DNA of 64,000 nucleotides, from the NCBI GenBank assembly GCA_040386935.1, contig JAZKEQ010000001.1, positions 124,001 to 188,000 of the forward strand, read 5' to 3'. The notes under the pieces were generated by a model that had not been told where the DNA came from, did no database searches, and was given only the letters and a program-made list of their open reading frames with translations. The position numbers were made by a program, and so were the translations under genes. The DNA is from JABMMZ01 sp040386935. GTDB taxonomy: Bacteria > Bacteroidota > Bacteroidia > NS11-12g > UBA955. Below are positions 23,603 through 32,915 of this stretch, in pieces. Positions within the stretch are counted from its first letter, which is position 1. Each line of letters starts with the position of its first letter.

Positions 23603-24067
23603 ATGGCACTGATACAACTTCATACTACAATAAACGCAGACAAAAGCACATGTTTCAATCAAGCCCGGAGTGTAGAAACACATTTAGCTTCGACAAAAAA
23701 AACTGGCGAAAGGGTTGTTGCAGGCCGAAAAACAGGATTATTTGAAGTTGATGATATTGTGACGTGGGAAGCCACACATTTTGGGATTAAACAACAATTG
23801 ACCGTACAAATTACAAAAATGGATTTTCCATTTTCTTTTGAAGACAAAATGCTGAAAGGTGCATTTAAATACATGCGACACGAACATCATTTTAAAACAA
23901 AAGATGGCAAAACAATTATGTCAGATCATTTTGAATTCAGTTCACCATTAGGCATTCTTGGACAGATATTCGATTTCCTGATATTAAAACGCTACATGAC
24001 TCGGTTTTTAATTAAGCGCAATGCTGTAATTAAAGAACTGGCTGAAAATAGCAAGCAGGTATTTTAA
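23603..24067 (+). CDS. SRPBCC (START-like) domain protein
   Basis: A 154-residue single-domain protein of the SRPBCC/polyketide cyclase-like fold, which forms a hydrophobic ligand cavity. Features are the N-terminal strand and helix (IQLHTTINADKSTCFNQARSVETH), the sequence VVAGRKTGLFEVDDIVTWEATHFGIKQQLTVQI in pieces, and MLKGAFKYMRHEHHFKTKDG, typical of the subgroup often labelled 'cell division inhibitor/SRPBCC'. It ends with a long C-terminal helix. The ligand is unknown. It lies upstream of a Crp-family regulator, but each gene has its own promoter. Confidence 0.82.
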   Translation: MALIQLHTTINADKSTCFNQARSVETHLASTKKTGERVVAGRKTGLFEVDDIVTWEATHFGIKQQLTVQITKMDFPFSFEDKMLKGAFKYMRHEHHFKTKDGKTIMSDHFEFSSPLGILGQIFDFLILKRYMTRFLIKRNAVIKELAENSKQVF

Positions 24068-24099
24068 CAATTTAAATTCTAAAATTGAATTCATTAATT

Positions 24100-24131
24100 G
24101 GTCAGTATTTGTGACCTTTTATGTACTTTTG
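24100..24131 (+). promoter_or_regulatory. Promoter and candidate operator of the Crp-family gene
   Basis: The -7 box TACTTTTG is at 24124-24131. Just upstream is a dyad GGTCA-N7-TGACC (24100-24116). Its size and place, covering the -33 region, suit an operator for a Crp/Fnr-type dimer, possibly the product of this gene itself. Confidence 0.4.
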
Positions 24132-24157
24132 GAAATACAATCTAACAGACAAACAAC

Positions 24158-24745
24158 ATGTCAATGGATAAAACTACACTCATCAATTTTATATCTACCA
24201 ATATCACCATCCCGCGCGAAAAGGCATTAACTTTGGTAGAACCGTTCAAGCCCGTATCATTAAAAAAAGGCGAATTATTCCTAACAGAAGGCGCTGTCAG
24301 CAACCGTTACTTATTTCTTGAAAACGGATTCATGCGTTCTTACCTTTACGATACTGAAGGCAATGAAGTAACATTGAATTTTTTTCCAAAGAATAATGTT
24401 GTTTTCGAAGTGGCTTCATTTTTTCAAAGAATTCCTTCTCAGGAAAATATCGAAGCACTAACTGAATGTAATGGTTGGATATTGACTTTTGACGAATTGA
24501 ATGCACTTTTTCATGCCATTCCGGAATTCCGTGAATTTGGCAGAAGTATACTGGTTAAGGGTTTTATAGCTTTTAAAACCCGCACCCTTTCTATGATTAA
24601 CAAAAGTGCTGAACAACGCTATGAAACTTTACTGAGTTCAAATCCGGAAATATTCCAGAATGCCCCTTTAAAATATATTGCATCATACCTTGGCATTACA
24701 GACACTTCGTTGAGTAGAATCAGAAAAGAATTTTCCAAAAAATAA
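24158..24745 (+). CDS. Crp/Fnr-family transcription regulator
   Basis: A 195-residue regulator with a cyclic-nucleotide-binding-like beta-barrel (VSLKKGELFLTEGAVSNRYLF, LENGFMRSYLYDTEGNEVTLNFF) and a C-terminal helix-turn-helix (FQNAPLKYIASYLGITDTSLSRIRKEF). No Fnr-type cysteine cluster is present. Members of this Bacteroidota group often regulate one adjacent gene; the likely target here is the membrane protein gene that follows 69 bases later, and possibly its own gene through the dyad at 24100-24116. The effector is unknown. Confidence 0.88.
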   Translation: MSMDKTTLINFISTNITIPREKALTLVEPFKPVSLKKGELFLTEGAVSNRYLFLENGFMRSYLYDTEGNEVTLNFFPKNNVVFEVASFFQRIPSQENIEALTECNGWILTFDELNALFHAIPEFREFGRSILVKGFIAFKTRTLSMINKSAEQRYETLLSSNPEIFQNAPLKYIASYLGITDTSLSRIRKEFSKK

Positions 24746-24814
24746 TTTCTTGTCAAATGGCAAGCAATTTAATTGGAATGCGACTGAATTTTGCTCCAAC
24801 AAAATACAACAATC

Positions 24815-25489
24815 ATGGACCAATTATCACCACTTATTATCGCCCTATTCATTCTGATAACACTGTATAGTATTTATCAGTTTTTTAAAGCATCGGGCAA
24901 CTCAAAAAATGCATTACTGATACTTTTCACAATATTACTTGTACAGGGAATACTTGGATTTACCGGGTTTTATCTAAATTTCAATACGATTCCTCCCCGA
25001 TTTGTGGCATTACTTGGACCGAGTTTACTCATCATTATTCTGCTATTTTCAACAAAAAAAGGTCGGCAGTTTTTAGATACGCTCAACCTTCAAAAATTGA
25101 CCATACTTCACACCTTGAGAATTCCTGTCGAAATTGTATTGTATGCTATTTTTTCTGCAGGTCTAATACCGGAAACAATGACTTTTGAAGGTGCTAATTT
25201 CGATATGCTTTCAGGGATTTCTGCTCCAATAATTGCCTATTTGGTATTTAAAACAAAAGCGCTCTCAATGAAAGCATTATTGATATGGAACTTTGTTACA
25301 TTATTCTTGCTGATTAATATTCTTACTATTGCCATACTGGCACTCCCTACACCAATACAACAAGTAGGGCTTGACCAACCTAATATTGGCGTTGGATATT
25401 TTCCATTTGTATGGCTGCCTGCTATCATTGTTCCGCTAGTAATGCTATCTCACTTAGCAAGCATCAGACAACTCCTTAAAGCAAAATAA
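24815..25489 (+). CDS. Polytopic membrane protein, function unknown
   Basis: A 224-residue integral membrane protein with about seven hydrophobic helices (for example LIIALFILITLYSIYQFF, ALLILFTILLVQGILGFTGF, FVALLGPSLLIIILLF). The ATG at 24815 starts with MDQLSPLIIALF; an in-frame TTG 24 bases upstream is less likely. There is no signal peptide and no catalytic motif that I recognise. Similar proteins sit next to Crp/Fnr-family regulators in other Bacteroidota, so it is probably under that regulator's control. It converges with the PAS kinase gene, with a gap of 11 bases. Confidence 0.75.
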   Translation: MDQLSPLIIALFILITLYSIYQFFKASGNSKNALLILFTILLVQGILGFTGFYLNFNTIPPRFVALLGPSLLIIILLFSTKKGRQFLDTLNLQKLTILHTLRIPVEIVLYAIFSAGLIPETMTFEGANFDMLSGISAPIIAYLVFKTKALSMKALLIWNFVTLFLLINILTIAILALPTPIQQVGLDQPNIGVGYFPFVWLPAIIVPLVMLSHLASIRQLLKAK

Positions 25490-25500
25490 ACCCTTATTAA

Positions 25501-28035
25501 TTAATCAACTTTAACATGAGGGAGACACACTTTAAAAGTGGATCCCTCATTTAACTGACTCTCTACTTCTATTTTGCCTCCCATGGCTTCTACCTGAATT
25601 TTCACCATACTTAAACCTATGCCTTTGCCGGGTATTGTTTTGCCATGCAATCGTTTATACAACTCAAATATTTTAGAACCGTTCTTTTCCATGTCAATAC
25701 CCATCCCATTGTCTTTGATGCTGAAACAAATGAATTTACTGCAAATTGATGTACTGATATGGATCTTCGGCTGCCTGTCGGGCGATCGATATTTAATAGC
25801 ATTAGATACCAGATTATAGATAATACTGTAGATATAACCTTTAACCGTTACAGTTCCGGCAGAAGCTTTAAAATCACTTCTTATTTCAGCACGACTTTCT
25901 GTTATCGCATCGTCCAATACGCTTTGTATCAAACCGAGCTCAGTTGCAAAGTCCACATACTCATATTTCATTCCTTCATTATCAGTAGCTGTAATAATGT
26001 CATTCATATCTTTAATGACATTGTCCAAATTATTAATTTCTAAGGTAATGTATTTTAGGATTTTTTCATTCTCGCTATCTCCCTCCTTATCGCTTTCAAG
26101 CAAACTTGCCAAACCCTGTATCTTCACAATTGGGGATCTAAGATTATGCGACACCATATAGGCAAACTGCTTCAGGTTTTTGTTTTTTACCTGCAATTGT
26201 TCAACATATTCCAATGTGCCAATTTCCGCTAATTTTTTCAATGTAATATCATTAATGGCAATACATATACCAAACATCTCTTCTTTATCTTTCGAAACAG
26301 GATTCATTAATATATCGTAATAGGTCATAGCCCCGTCAGATTGAAGATAAGACGCCTGATAAGCAACATCTTTATTTGACAATACTGTCAATATCCTTTC
26401 ATTCATTTCGCTGAGTCCTTCACCCGAAAAATATGTCAACCAATTATCACCTACGGCAATATTATTATTCAGCGAATTTTTTACACAAGAAGCGGCCTCA
26501 TTATTAAAAAGAAGGACGTTCAATTCATTGTCGAGCAAAATATAACCGGCTCTGGCATTATAAAAAACCGCCTGTAGATTTGCTTCCGATCGTTTAAGTG
26601 TTTCTTCGGATTTTTTGCGTTCGGTAATATCCTGAATAGTGCCATAAATGCGCACCAATGCTCCGTTCTTATTAAACAAAAACTGAGTTTGAGAATACAC
26701 TGTTTTCACGCAACCATCCGGTCTGATAATCCTATATTCATCTTGTAAAAGTTCACCTGACTGCTGATGGACTTTCTTTTTTTCAATGACTCTGTCTCTG
26801 TCTGCCGGGTGAAGCATCATTACAAACGCATCGTAGCTGGGAACAAAAGCATCATTAACCCCGTATATCAGTCTAGTGCCTTTTGACCAATAAATTTCTT
26901 CTTTTATTTTATCGATATTCCAGTTGCCGATTTTTGCCAGTTGCTGTGCTTCATCCAATTGCTGTGTTTTATCAAGCAACTCACCTGTTCTTACTTCAAT
27001 TTTGAGTTCCAAAGAATCATTGAGCTCTTTTATATGCACTTCATTTTGTATTTGTGAGGTAATGTCCCAATTTGTGCCAACCATACGAATGGCTTCTCCC
27101 TTACTATTACGGTTAATAATCCCTCTTGCTTTGATGTGACGAATAGAACCATCAGGCCATATAATTCTGTAGCTGGTATTAAAATCCTTTTCACCACTAA
27201 ATGCTTTATTTGCTTCATCAAGTATGCCTTCCCTATCATCCGGATAAATGAGGGCCATCCATCCTTCTACTGTATTGTCAAAATCATCATGCCCCATGCC
27301 AAAAATGGCATACATGATATCGTCCCACATCAATTGTTTATTGATAATATCGTAATCCCAAATGCCTATATTGGCGCCTTTAGTTGCTAATTGCAATCTC
27401 CTGGAAACTTCGCGATAGGCATTGCTTTTTTGCTTGATATCAGCAATTGCTTCATTGTTATTTTTTTCAGCATATCTTGCCTGGATTGCAATCATGCAAA
27501 CGCTTAGTATTGTAGTAACGAAATAATCAAAATTAACAATCGTTTCATCATTGCCCAATAAATCATAAGTGATCCATTTTGTATTTGAGCTTACCCAATA
27601 GAAATAAGCCGCATGGCAAATGGCTATACCTGCCATCAGCAAACCACCTCGCCTACCGAGCAACATATAAGAAAGCAAAATAAGCGGAGCAATGTACAAC
27701 ATGGTAGAGTTGCGCAGCCCACCCGAGAAATATGCCACTATGTGTAGAAGAACAAATAAAACAACCAATAGCACAATATTGGCTACTTTCTGATTTTTAT
27801 GCCACCCTAATAACAAGTGATTAACACATACAGCAACAATTAAGCCTGAAAGTATTAAAAAAACAATTGTATCAATTACCTCAACCAATGATACCTGATA
27901 TAAAAACACCAAATAAACAATTACTGTAAATAAAGTTGCCAGTTTAAACAGGTGAAAACGCTGACGAGCGACCATATCGCCAACGGAAAATCCATCTTTG
28001 ATAGTCTTAAGTAAAATAACTTTCTTGAAACTCAT
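25501..28035 (-). CDS. Membrane-bound sensor histidine kinase with three PAS domains
   Basis: An 844-residue kinase. The N-terminal 190 residues hold about six membrane helices (LATLFTVIVYLVFLY through YFVTTILSVCMIAIQA). PAS domains follow at about 210-330 (GANIGIWDYDIINKQLMW), 345-465 (KIGNWNIDKIKEEIYWS) and 485-605 (ARAGYILLDNELNVLLFNNEA). HisKA carries the phosphorylated His in FAYMVSHNLRSPIVKI, and the ATPase domain shows NAIKYRS, DNGMGID and GKGIGLSMVK. It autophosphorylates in response to an unknown cue. No receiver domain or cognate response regulator is adjacent. It is divergent from the ECF sigma factor gene. Confidence 0.92.
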   Translation of the reverse strand: MSFKKVILLKTIKDGFSVGDMVARQRFHLFKLATLFTVIVYLVFLYQVSLVEVIDTIVFLILSGLIVAVCVNHLLLGWHKNQKVANIVLLVVLFVLLHIVAYFSGGLRNSTMLYIAPLILLSYMLLGRRGGLLMAGIAICHAAYFYWVSSNTKWITYDLLGNDETIVNFDYFVTTILSVCMIAIQARYAEKNNNEAIADIKQKSNAYREVSRRLQLATKGANIGIWDYDIINKQLMWDDIMYAIFGMGHDDFDNTVEGWMALIYPDDREGILDEANKAFSGEKDFNTSYRIIWPDGSIRHIKARGIINRNSKGEAIRMVGTNWDITSQIQNEVHIKELNDSLELKIEVRTGELLDKTQQLDEAQQLAKIGNWNIDKIKEEIYWSKGTRLIYGVNDAFVPSYDAFVMMLHPADRDRVIEKKKVHQQSGELLQDEYRIIRPDGCVKTVYSQTQFLFNKNGALVRIYGTIQDITERKKSEETLKRSEANLQAVFYNARAGYILLDNELNVLLFNNEAASCVKNSLNNNIAVGDNWLTYFSGEGLSEMNERILTVLSNKDVAYQASYLQSDGAMTYYDILMNPVSKDKEEMFGICIAINDITLKKLAEIGTLEYVEQLQVKNKNLKQFAYMVSHNLRSPIVKIQGLASLLESDKEGDSENEKILKYITLEINNLDNVIKDMNDIITATDNEGMKYEYVDFATELGLIQSVLDDAITESRAEIRSDFKASAGTVTVKGYIYSIIYNLVSNAIKYRSPDRQPKIHISTSICSKFICFSIKDNGMGIDMEKNGSKIFELYKRLHGKTIPGKGIGLSMVKIQVEAMGGKIEVESQLNEGSTFKVCLPHVKVD

Positions 28036-28358
28036 TACCCTTTAATTCTGGTGAGTTATTCGGGCATAAAAACCTTGAATCCTATTGCTGTAATTCGTCT
28101 TTCGTACTTTTATTATGGTTTCATTTTGTAGATGTCTCATCATAATTTGCTGTATGTTTATTATACAAAATTAACGAGTAACGATTAAATTATCAAGCAT
28201 TTATAAAAAGTCCTATTTAAAAGAACCAGCAGGGCATTTTATCGACAATCTCCATGTTGCAATACCCACCCTGATTATATTTGTTAAAATAATTTAAAAA
28301 AAATTGAACTTCCGGTATTTCCGGGTGTATAAGTATAAATTTTAAGTCCCATCCACCA
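28036..28358. other. Divergent intergenic region between the PAS kinase and the sigma factor
   Basis: It holds the minus-strand kinase promoter at 28166-28196. Toward the sigma gene there is an A-rich stretch, a GAACTT hexamer (28306-28311) resembling an ECF -35 element, and a direct repeat of TTCCGG. I see no gene. Confidence 0.5.
28166..28196 (-). promoter_or_regulatory. Promoter of the PAS kinase gene
   Basis: On the minus strand, TTG (28196-28194), a 20-base spacer and TAATTTTG (28173-28166) match the -33/-7 consensus. The leader would be about 120 bases. Confidence 0.5.
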
Positions 28359-28940
28359 TTGTTCAGCAAAAAGAAAATACCCTATCCCCAATTACCAGAT
28401 GAAGCACTGATGCCTGCAATCTGCAAGCGTGATACAGATGCTTTCAGTGAATTGTATGACAGATATTTTGATAAATTGGTTTGGTTTGCTTCTCGATTTG
28501 TTGAAGACACACATAAGGCTGAAGATATTGTTCAGGAAGTTTTCATGAAACTCATAGAAAAACCGGAGCATTTTAACAAAGACATGCGATTTTCTACATG
28601 GGTATATACCGTCACTTCAAATGCCTGTAAAAATCATTTGAGAAATGAGCAAAACCGCAATAGAATTATGGAGGAAACAATTAAACCTGGAGCAGTTCAG
28701 CACGCACATTCAATGCTAGAAATTGATGCGAAAATTTTGAGACAACGTATTAATTCAGCATACAACAGCCTCAATGAGAAGGAAAAAAATATTTTCATTT
28801 TGAGGTTTGAACAGGAATTAAGTTTAAAAGAAATAGCAGAAATTATTGCTATTCCTGAAGGCTCGGTAAAATCCGGCATTTATTATTTATTGAAAAAATT
28901 TACACCCTATTTAAAAGATTTCAGTTATGGACAACAATAA
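28359..28940 (+). CDS. ECF-type RNA polymerase sigma factor
   Basis: A 193-residue sigma-70 family protein with regions 2 and 4 only. Region 2: DAFSELYDRYFDKLVWFASRF, AEDIVQEVFMKLIE, and RFSTWVYTVTSNACKNHLR (promoter melting and -10 contact). Region 4: LNEKEKNIFILRFEQELSLKEIAEIIAIPEGSVKSGIYYLLKK (-35 contact), written here in part. The start is uncertain: TTG at 28359 gives MFSKKKIPYPQLPDEALM, matching relatives that have about 17 residues before the conserved core; the first ATG is at 28410. It overlaps the next gene by 14 bases. Confidence 0.9.
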   Translation: MFSKKKIPYPQLPDEALMPAICKRDTDAFSELYDRYFDKLVWFASRFVEDTHKAEDIVQEVFMKLIEKPEHFNKDMRFSTWVYTVTSNACKNHLRNEQNRNRIMEETIKPGAVQHAHSMLEIDAKILRQRINSAYNSLNEKEKNIFILRFEQELSLKEIAEIIAIPEGSVKSGIYYLLKKFTPYLKDFSYGQQ

Positions 28941-29565
28941 CATCCACATACCATCCGAAATTTTCGATTGGATCAATACAAAAGACTTTGATGCACTTAC
29001 TGAAGCACAACAGCAATTGGTATTGGAACATTTAACTAAAGAAACCTACAATGAGTTATATGAAAATGCATTTCGGATTCAAGAAGGCCTTAGCCTCAAT
29101 CAATCTCCCCGTCATTCCAAGATAAAACGCAATCTGATTGAACAGCTTGAAAACAAACAAGGGTCTTCTATGTCATTAATTCGCAATTTCAGCAACAACA
29201 CATTCTGGAAAGCTGCAGCTGTTGTTTTAATATTTATTTCAGGATGGATTAGCCATCAGTTGATACACCATCAGCCATTAGGGAATTTCCCTTTCATGAC
29301 GATTACTGATACGGCCTCTATGAATCAGGAAATAGAAAAAGCATTCATTGGTATTAAAGATTCCATCGCTAAAGATTCGCAATACTATCTGAAAAAATTC
29401 TTTGACGAAAAAAACCGATGCACACCTGATTGTGACGATCCTTCACTTGTCCCCGACAATCTCAATAAAATTAATGGCAAACGCATTGATACCGTTTTCA
29501 ACCGACCACCAAAGTATTTGCCCTTAATAAAACATCCCATTAGTTTGGAGGAACTATCCTCATAA
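28927..29565 (+). CDS. Anti-sigma-factor-like membrane protein
   Basis: A 212-residue protein with one membrane helix near residues 94-112 (WKAAAVVLIFISGWISHQLI), a cytosolic N-terminal part (FDWINTKDFDALTEAQQQLV, similar in style to zinc-less anti-sigma domains) and a periplasmic C-terminal part with paired cysteines (NRCTPDCDDPSLVPD). The gene starts inside the end of the sigma gene (14-base overlap), the typical arrangement of a sigma/anti-sigma pair. The anti-sigma role is inferred from position and topology; no known anti-sigma domain is evident. Confidence 0.7.
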   Translation: MDNNNIHIPSEIFDWINTKDFDALTEAQQQLVLEHLTKETYNELYENAFRIQEGLSLNQSPRHSKIKRNLIEQLENKQGSSMSLIRNFSNNTFWKAAAVVLIFISGWISHQLIHHQPLGNFPFMTITDTASMNQEIEKAFIGIKDSIAKDSQYYLKKFFDEKNRCTPDCDDPSLVPDNLNKINGKRIDTVFNRPPKYLPLIKHPISLEELSS

Positions 29566-29590
29566 TTTTACACTAATCCATTTATTATTC

Positions 29591-32500
29591 ATGCGCTATT
29601 CAACCATTAACAATTTAATGGGATGGGGAGTCTTTACCCTTTCCCTTACCGTTTACACATTAACACTCGAGCCATCAGTCAGCCTGTGGGACTGTGGTGA
29701 ATTTACAGCAGCTGCCGACAAACTACAAGTAGTGCATGCACCGGGAGCTCCCCTGTTCTTAATGGCAGGGCGACTCGCTGCTCTATTCGCTCCTTCACCT
29801 GAGTATGTATCATTTGCCGTTAACATGTTGAGTGCTATTTTCAGTGCATTAACTGTTATGTTTACTTTTTGGATTACCACACATTTTTCAAAAAAAATAT
29901 CTGGCAAAAACGACAATACTCCAATTCAAAAAATCATCATCTTTTCTTCAGGTTTTGTTGCTGCCATGGCCCTCACTTTTTGCGATTCGTTTTGGTTCAG
30001 CGCTGTGGAGGCTGAAGTATACGCCATGTCTTCATTTTTTACCGCCCTCACATTTTGGGCAGCACTCAAGTGGGAAGAGAGTAAGAGTGTTTATGCCGAC
30101 AAATGGTTAATATTAATTGCATATTTAACTGGCCTTGCCATAGGAACACACCTACTCAATCTATTAGTGATTCCTGCTATTGCTTTTATTGTGTATTTCA
30201 AAAATTTCAAGTACTCTCGCAAAGGCATTCTTTACTGCTTTCTAATAGGGTTGGGTATTGTATTATTTTTACAAAAGGGCATCATACCCGGTGTGCCTGA
30301 ACTGATGGCAAGTATGGATCTCTTTTTTGTCAATACCCTCGGTATGGGTTTTGGCTCAGGGGCATTATTTGCTATTGCTGCTTTATTTGGATTAACGGCT
30401 TGGGGAATTTATTATTTCGGTAAAGTAAAACCAAAGCGCAACTATCAATTGGCTTTTATCAGCTTAGCATATGTATTACTCGGCTATGGCAGCTATGCAA
30501 TGGTGGTAGTAAGATCGAATGACAAGCTACCCATAGACATGAGCAACCCTGAAGAGCCTTTCAATCTGGTGAGTTATATCAACCGCGAACAATATGTACA
30601 ACGACCTTTGGCGTATGGGCCTTACTTTAATGCTCCCCCTGTTGATGTTGTAACAGGTGCCACTTTGTACCGAAAAGATGAAACCATTTATACCCCTATT
30701 GGCGAAAAACGCGACTATAAATACGACCCTGATTACAATGCATTCTTTCCCAGAATGGGCGACATGCAGGGCGATAACAGCGCTATAGGCTACCGCTATT
30801 GGGGTGGAATGACCGACATTGAAAACCACATTGCCTCACTCGAAAATGAAATAAGACAAACACCTGACCCTCAAAAAAAACAAAGTTTGAACGCTGAGTT
30901 AGAGGAAGTAAAAAAGGAGAAACCAAGCATGAAAAACAATCTGCAATTCTTTTTCACTTACCAACTCAATCATATGTACTTCCGCTATTTCATGTGGAAT
31001 TTTGCCGGTCGACAAAACGACAGGCAAGGATACAGTTACTCTGAATATACAGATGGCAACTGGATAAGTGGTATCCCTATACTTGATAATATGCGCCTAG
31101 GACCACAAGACAATCAGCCCGATTACATAAAAAACAATATGGCTAAAAATACATTCTTTTTAATTCCTTTTATAATGGGCATACTCGGCATCATCATCCA
31201 TTTTAAAAAACAGAAAAAAGACGCCATTGTAATTACAATACTGTTTGTTTTCACAGGTTTGTTAATCATTGTTTTCCTTAATCAACCGCCTTTTGAACCT
31301 CGCGAAAGAGATTATGTGCATGTCGGTTCATTTCAAACTTTCTGTATCTGGATTGGCTTAGGAGTGATGTATATTTTTGATAGACTACAAAGAAAAACAA
31401 AACGACTAACCGCTGCATTGATTGCTGTGGCAGTAGGTTTATCAGCACCTTTACTAATGGGCTCACAGGGATGGGATGATCACGACCGCAGTGGTCGTTA
31501 CATAGGAATTGATTTTGCAAAAAACTATCTCAACTCCTGTCCGCCTAATGCTATTTTATTATGCAATGGCGACAATGACACTTACCCTTTATGGTACGCT
31601 CAAAATGTAGAAGGCTTAAGACGAGATGTGCGCATCATCAATCAAAATTTATTACCGACTGATTGGTATTCACAGGCATTGCTGACAAAAATTTACGACA
31701 GCGAGCCTTTGCCTATGACATTGACTAAGCAACAATTGGCTGCTGGCGAAAATGAATATTTTCAATATGAAGGCAATGAAAGTAGCAATCACCCTACAGA
31801 TTTACGCACTTTCATCTCCCAACTCACGAGTAATAAAACTCAGTCATTCGCAACCAGGCAATTTACCATCCCTGTCAATACATCTACTACTAAAAAAAGA
31901 ATGATAGCATTAGGTTTAGACACCACCAATCTGACCAATCAAATGCAATTAACTTTCCCATCAAGAGGCATTAGCAAAGGAGATTTGGCAGTACTTGATA
32001 TTATCGCAACAAATGCTGAAAGAGGCTGGCCACGTCCTATTTGTTTTTCGGCAACAGTTGGCAGTGATGGTTTACTGAACATGGAACCCTATATGGAAAG
32101 AAGAGGTTTGGTTTATCTATTAACTCCCGTAAAACACGCAACAAACAATGGTGATGTCACCAAACTATCAGAAGAGGTATTGTATGATTTATTGATGAAT
32201 AAATATCGCTATTACGGCATGAAAGAAAAAGCAAAATTTTTTCTCGATGATAAAGCTGACATTGCAGCTTCATATCTTCAGGAGATGTTCATTGCATTGG
32301 CCGGCACCTATCTCAACAAAGCTGAGGAAATCAAATTCAATGACAGCACCTTCTCTAGGGCCGACAACAAGCAACAATTTGATCTTTACAGAAAGCGTGC
32401 AGCCTCATTGCTCAACAAGTGTAGCCTTGAAATCCCTGAACATGTATTAGCAACAAAAGCGCAGGCAAAATTAAACATGGCCCTCATCTATCACGAGATT

Positions 32501-32758
32501 GGTGATACTGTAAAATCGGAAATGCATTTGAAAACATTATTTGCAACAAGCAAACAGGAAGTCGGATATTTTGTAAAATTCACCGGCAGAACACAGGGCA
32601 CGGATTATATAAAATCTTTGGCCAACGATGCCATGGAGACCATGAAATCTGCCTATACTTATGCGGAAAAATTTGGTTATAAAGATTTGGCGAAGAATAT
32701 GCTGAGGGATATCAAACAACTTGAATCACCCGTCAATACTTTCCTGAATGGCATTTAA
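29591..32758 (+). CDS. DUF2723-family membrane protein (protein O-mannosyltransferase-like)
   Basis: A 1055-residue membrane protein. The first 290 residues match the DUF2723 pattern (YTLTLEPSVSLWDCGEFTAAADKLQVVHAPGAPLF in pieces), with the acidic pair in WDCGEF and many membrane helices as in PMT-type glycosyltransferases. Further helices lie near 520-630 and a large soluble C-terminal part has helical, TPR-like segments (KAQAKLNMALIYHEIGDTVKSEMHL). Such proteins are thought to use lipid-linked sugars to glycosylate secreted proteins, which would suit the many secreted proteins in this genome. It lies 25 bases after the anti-sigma-like gene, so the sigma factor may be its operon partner. Confidence 0.88.
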   Translation: MRYSTINNLMGWGVFTLSLTVYTLTLEPSVSLWDCGEFTAAADKLQVVHAPGAPLFLMAGRLAALFAPSPEYVSFAVNMLSAIFSALTVMFTFWITTHFSKKISGKNDNTPIQKIIIFSSGFVAAMALTFCDSFWFSAVEAEVYAMSSFFTALTFWAALKWEESKSVYADKWLILIAYLTGLAIGTHLLNLLVIPAIAFIVYFKNFKYSRKGILYCFLIGLGIVLFLQKGIIPGVPELMASMDLFFVNTLGMGFGSGALFAIAALFGLTAWGIYYFGKVKPKRNYQLAFISLAYVLLGYGSYAMVVVRSNDKLPIDMSNPEEPFNLVSYINREQYVQRPLAYGPYFNAPPVDVVTGATLYRKDETIYTPIGEKRDYKYDPDYNAFFPRMGDMQGDNSAIGYRYWGGMTDIENHIASLENEIRQTPDPQKKQSLNAELEEVKKEKPSMKNNLQFFFTYQLNHMYFRYFMWNFAGRQNDRQGYSYSEYTDGNWISGIPILDNMRLGPQDNQPDYIKNNMAKNTFFLIPFIMGILGIIIHFKKQKKDAIVITILFVFTGLLIIVFLNQPPFEPRERDYVHVGSFQTFCIWIGLGVMYIFDRLQRKTKRLTAALIAVAVGLSAPLLMGSQGWDDHDRSGRYIGIDFAKNYLNSCPPNAILLCNGDNDTYPLWYAQNVEGLRRDVRIINQNLLPTDWYSQALLTKIYDSEPLPMTLTKQQLAAGENEYFQYEGNESSNHPTDLRTFISQLTSNKTQSFATRQFTIPVNTSTTKKRMIALGLDTTNLTNQMQLTFPSRGISKGDLAVLDIIATNAERGWPRPICFSATVGSDGLLNMEPYMERRGLVYLLTPVKHATNNGDVTKLSEEVLYDLLMNKYRYYGMKEKAKFFLDDKADIAASYLQEMFIALAGTYLNKAEEIKFNDSTFSRADNKQQFDLYRKRAASLLNKCSLEIPEHVLATKAQAKLNMALIYHEIGDTVKSEMHLKTLFATSKQEVGYFVKFTGRTQGTDYIKSLANDAMETMKSAYTYAEKFGYKDLAKNMLRDIKQLESPVNTFLNGI

Positions 32759-32820
32759 CAATTCTAGCAATTCCATTTAAAACAGCTATTCGACAGGTAT
32801 TCTGATTGCATACATTGAAT

Positions 32821-32851
32821 TTTGGTTAATTCATGTGGGATTGTATATTTG
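32821..32851 (+). promoter_or_regulatory. Consensus promoter of the hybrid kinase gene
   Basis: TTTG (32821-32824), a 19-base spacer and TATATTTG (32844-32851): the best consensus promoter in the window. It lies within the longest open frame upstream of the hybrid kinase, which shows that the true start is the ATG at 32916. Confidence 0.7.
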
Positions 32852-32915
32852 TGTAAAACTATCTAAAGGTCAGGTTTTATCTCAACATATCTACCTGTTA
32901 TCACCCCTCCCATAT

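Noticed and set aside
23551..23745. A 64-codon plus-strand ORF overlapping the SRPBCC gene start
   Set aside because: Its start lies inside the promoter at 23546-23577 and it is out of frame with the SRPBCC gene.
25759..26043. A 94-codon plus-strand ORF opposite the PAS kinase
   Set aside because: Antisense to the ATPase domain with no start signal or family feature.
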